From DUAG01 sp046756865 (GTDB lineage Bacteria; Nitrospirota; Nitrospiria; SBBL01; JAADHI01), in NCBI GenBank assembly GCA_046756865.1, contig JBHHXE010000099.1:1-8176 (forward strand): 8,176 bases of DNA, in the 5' to 3' direction. The notes under the pieces were generated by a model. The model was given only the letters and a program-made list of their open reading frames with translations. It was not told the DNA's origin and made no database searches. A program made the position numbers and the translations under genes. Of this stretch, positions 6,579 through 8,176 are shown one piece after another; position 1 is the first letter of the stretch; each line of letters opens with the position of its first letter.

Positions 6579-7202
6579 ATGCTCTACAAAGTTGCTCATG
6601 TACTGGTTTATACTCTGGCGCGGCTTTTTTTCCGGCTGGAGGTGGTCGGGGTTGAAAATGTTCCGGAAAAAGGAGGGGTTATTGTTGCCGCAAATCATAA
6701 CAGTTATTTCGATATCCCTCTTTTGGGCTGCTCTCTCTCAAGACGTGCGGATAATATTGCCAAAAGTGAGCTTTTCAGAAACGGCTTGATTGCAGCCCTC
6801 TTTACAGCTCTGGGCGGTTTTCCCGTCCGTCGCGGGCAGTTTGATCGCTCGGCCATTGCAGAGGCGGTTAGACGCCTGGGGGCCGGACGCCTTCTTGCGA
6901 TTTATCCGGAAGGGAGGCGCAGCCCGGATGGACGGCTTCAGCCAGCAATGCCGGGGATCGGTTTGCTCGTGACAAAATCCGGGGCAAAAGTTGTTCCTGC
7001 GTATATAAAGGGTGTCCATCCCATCCGGCTTTTTCATCGTGTGACGGTCATTTTCGGGAAGCCTCTGGATTTTAGCGAAGAGATTGCCCTGGCGGAAAAA
7101 GAAGAGGTGATTCCGAAGATTCTTTATGCTAGAATAGCCAGCAAAATCATGGCTGATATGGAAGCGCTGGAAAGGGTGCTATCCTCCCCGTCACCAAGAT
7201 AA
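6579..7202 (+). CDS. plsC: PlsC-family lysophospholipid acyltransferase (probable 1-acylglycerol-3-phosphate acyltransferase)
   Basis: Family members transfer an acyl chain to the sn-2 position of lysophosphatidic acid, making phosphatidic acid for membrane lipids at the cytoplasmic face of the inner membrane. The 207 residues contain the four acyltransferase blocks in order. NHNSYFD (39-45) is the catalytic HX4D box with H40 and D45. GGFPVRRGQFD (79-89) follows, then YPEGRRS (109-115), which binds the glycerol phosphate, and VVPAYIKG (138-145). The third block has Arg where the commonest consensus has Thr, a known variant. The N-terminal segment of about 20 residues is hydrophobic and may lie against the membrane. 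The gene sits between cmk and ispH, a placement seen in other bacteria. The weak AGG at 6572-6574 is only 4 nt from the ATG. The exact acyl acceptor cannot be told from sequence. Confidence 0.88.
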   Translation: MLYKVAHVLVYTLARLFFRLEVVGVENVPEKGGVIVAANHNSYFDIPLLGCSLSRRADNIAKSELFRNGLIAALFTALGGFPVRRGQFDRSAIAEAVRRLGAGRLLAIYPEGRRSPDGRLQPAMPGIGLLVTKSGAKVVPAYIKGVHPIRLFHRVTVIFGKPLDFSEEIALAEKEEVIPKILYARIASKIMADMEALERVLSSPSPR

Positions 7203-7208
7203 GAGTTC

Positions 7209-7214
7209 GGAGGG
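7209..7214 (+). promoter_or_regulatory. Ribosome binding site deciding the ispH TTG start
   Basis: GGAGGG ends 5 nt before the TTG at 7220. The TTG gives the N-terminus MKVVVAENAGFCFG, which places the first cluster cysteine at residue 12, its normal family position, so the non-ATG start is well supported. Confidence 0.8.
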
Positions 7215-7219
7215 TTTGA

Positions 7220-8065
7220 TTGAAAGTTGTTGTTGCGGAAAATGCAGGTTTTTGTTTCGGTGTCAAGCGAGCGGTCAAGATGGCATTTGACGCGGCGAAA
7301 TCAGAGCCCGGCGAGGTCCACAGCCTCGGGCCCCTAATCCATAACCCCCAGGTGGTTACGCGCCTGGATGAGAAAGGGGTGGCGCGGGTCGAGGCGCTTG
7401 AGGAGATTGATGGCGGGGCGGTGATCCTGCGCTCTCATGGCGTCTCGTCGCCCCATATTGTCGACGATGCACTTGAAAAGGGGCTTAAGGTCATTGATGC
7501 CACTTGTCCTTTTGTGACCAATGCGCAGCGATATGCCAAGCAACTGGTTGATGAGGGCTACCAGGTGGTCATGGTCGGAGACCGCAACCATCCGGAGACC
7601 AAGAGTGTGGCGGGACATGCCGGAGGGGAGATCCTCATTACCGAGTCGTTTGAGGAGATTAAAAAATACCTGAACAAGTTTAGTAAAAAAAGGATCGGTA
7701 TTATTTCTCAAACGACTCAGACCTTTGAAACCTTTTCACAGCTTGTTGTAAAATGCCTTCAAATTTGTGAGGAGGTGAAGGTCTTCAACACCATTTGCTA
7801 TGCGACTGAAGATCGTCAGACTGAGGCCCAGGAAATGGCGGGGACGGTTGATGCCTTCGTGGTCGTTGGAGGGAAAAATTCGGCCAACACGACTCATTTG
7901 GCAGAAATCTGTCGCGAAAAGGGCGTTCGCGTATTCCATGTCGAGACGGCAGATGAGATTGAAGAAGAGTGGTTTTTGGGTGTAGAAAAAGTGGGTGTGA
8001 CAGCGGGCGCGTCCACCCCTGATTGGCTTATTCGGGATGTTGTTGCTTTTTTGAAAAGGATCTGA
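7220..8065 (+). CDS. ispH: 4-hydroxy-3-methylbut-2-enyl diphosphate reductase
   Basis: IspH (LytB) is the last enzyme of the MEP isoprenoid pathway. It reductively dehydroxylates HMBPP to isopentenyl and dimethylallyl diphosphate using an oxygen-sensitive [4Fe-4S] cluster. The 281-residue protein has the three cluster cysteines at C12 (AGFCFGVKRA), C96 (DATCPFV) and C193 (TICYATEDRQ). It also has the substrate-binding histidines H41, H73 (RSHG) and H124, and the catalytic glutamate E126 in NHPET. SQTTQT (163-168) and the KNSANT segment (219-224) line the diphosphate pocket. The length matches stand-alone bacterial IspH, with no fused S1 domains as in some Clostridia. Its presence implies that the organism makes isoprenoids through the MEP pathway. 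It starts 17 nt after the plsC-like stop, so co-transcription is likely. Confidence 0.97.
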   Translation: MKVVVAENAGFCFGVKRAVKMAFDAAKSEPGEVHSLGPLIHNPQVVTRLDEKGVARVEALEEIDGGAVILRSHGVSSPHIVDDALEKGLKVIDATCPFVTNAQRYAKQLVDEGYQVVMVGDRNHPETKSVAGHAGGEILITESFEEIKKYLNKFSKKRIGIISQTTQTFETFSQLVVKCLQICEEVKVFNTICYATEDRQTEAQEMAGTVDAFVVVGGKNSANTTHLAEICREKGVRVFHVETADEIEEEWFLGVEKVGVTAGASTPDWLIRDVVAFLKRI

Positions 8066-8088
8066 GATGAAATCCAGGGGGTTTCATT
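8066..8088 (+). other. Hairpin immediately after ispH
   Basis: GATGAAATCC (8066-8075) pairs with GGGTTTCATT (8079-8088) around a 3-nt AGG loop, giving a 10-bp stem with two G-U pairs. It starts at the base after the ispH stop. There is no T-run downstream, so it does not look like a strong intrinsic terminator. It could protect the mRNA 3' end, attenuate read-through, or lie in the leader of the next gene. Confidence 0.5.
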
Positions 8089-8133
8089 CGATATTAGTCT
8101 TAAAATCATTGTAACAGGGAGAGAAATATTTTT

Positions 8134-8176
8134 ATGGCAAGCGCAAAAAGAAGGCATTGGATAGAAGAAGATGAGG
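8134..8176 (+). CDS. Start of an unidentified gene, cut by window edge
   Basis: An ATG at 8134 follows a purine-rich AGGGAGAG (8116-8123) by 10 nt and opens a frame that stays open to the window end. The 14 visible residues, MASAKRRHWIEEDE, are basic and then acidic, with no family signature. Genes after ispH in similar clusters often encode ribosomal protein S1 (rpsA), which would fit position only. A basic N-terminus before a membrane segment, as in a signal-peptide peptidase, is equally possible. A TAAAAT at 8101-8106 could be a -10, but no -35 is convincing. The gene start is likely real; its identity is unknown. Confidence 0.6.
   Translation, partial: MASAKRRHWIEEDE

Noticed and set aside
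1..8176. Undescribed system, mobile element, CRISPR or prophage
   Set aside because: Every long frame on the + strand is a recognisable housekeeping enzyme; no transposase, repeats, att-like duplications or foreign-looking segment was found, and the tRNA at the edge shows no integrase beside it within the window.

Overview
This window is a bacterial housekeeping biosynthesis locus. It holds eight complete genes packed head to tail on the + strand, the first codons of a ninth, and the 5' part of a divergently transcribed tRNA-Leu at the left edge. The gene order pheA - hisC - aroF - tyrA - aroA - cmk - plsC-like - ispH resembles the aromatic amino acid/cmk/ispH clusters known from Gram-negative lineages such as Deltaproteobacteria and Nitrospirota. 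The base composition looks close to half GC by eye. I cannot name the organism: Nitrospirota or a related deltaproteobacterial-type lineage is an inference from synteny and enzyme types, not a demonstrated match.

Layout: positions 1-50 are a minus-strand tRNA-Leu(UAG) cut by the window edge. Positions 51-230 form a divergent control region. A perfect extended -10 fires left towards the tRNA, and a good sigma-70-type promoter (TTGAAA, 18 nt, TACAAT) fires right into pheA. Positions 231-5779 encode the aromatic block. AroF (DAHP synthase, type I-beta with a ferredoxin-like regulatory domain) opens the shikimate pathway and AroA (EPSP synthase) carries out its penultimate step. PheA (chorismate mutase/prephenate dehydratase/ACT) makes phenylpyruvate, TyrA (prephenate dehydrogenase) makes 4-hydroxyphenylpyruvate, and a HisC-family aminotransferase is placed to transaminate these keto acids. 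Positions 5795-8065 encode cytidylate kinase, a PlsC-family acyltransferase and IspH, serving nucleotide, phospholipid and isoprenoid supply. A gene starting at 8134 runs off the right edge; by synteny it may be rpsA, but the 14 visible residues do not show this.

No gap between genes exceeds 300 bases. The largest is 51-230 (180 nt) and the others are under 75 nt, so the eight genes probably form one long transcription unit with possible internal promoters. No mobile elements, CRISPR arrays, large repeats or broken genes were seen. I do not think the window contains an undescribed system. The points worth a second look are the class II (glyphosate-insensitive type) signature in AroA, the missing NAD-selecting acidic residue in TyrA, the HisC paralogue in an aromatic operon, the alternative hairpins in the tRNA leader, the hairpin just after ispH, and a short direct repeat straddling the aroA start codon.
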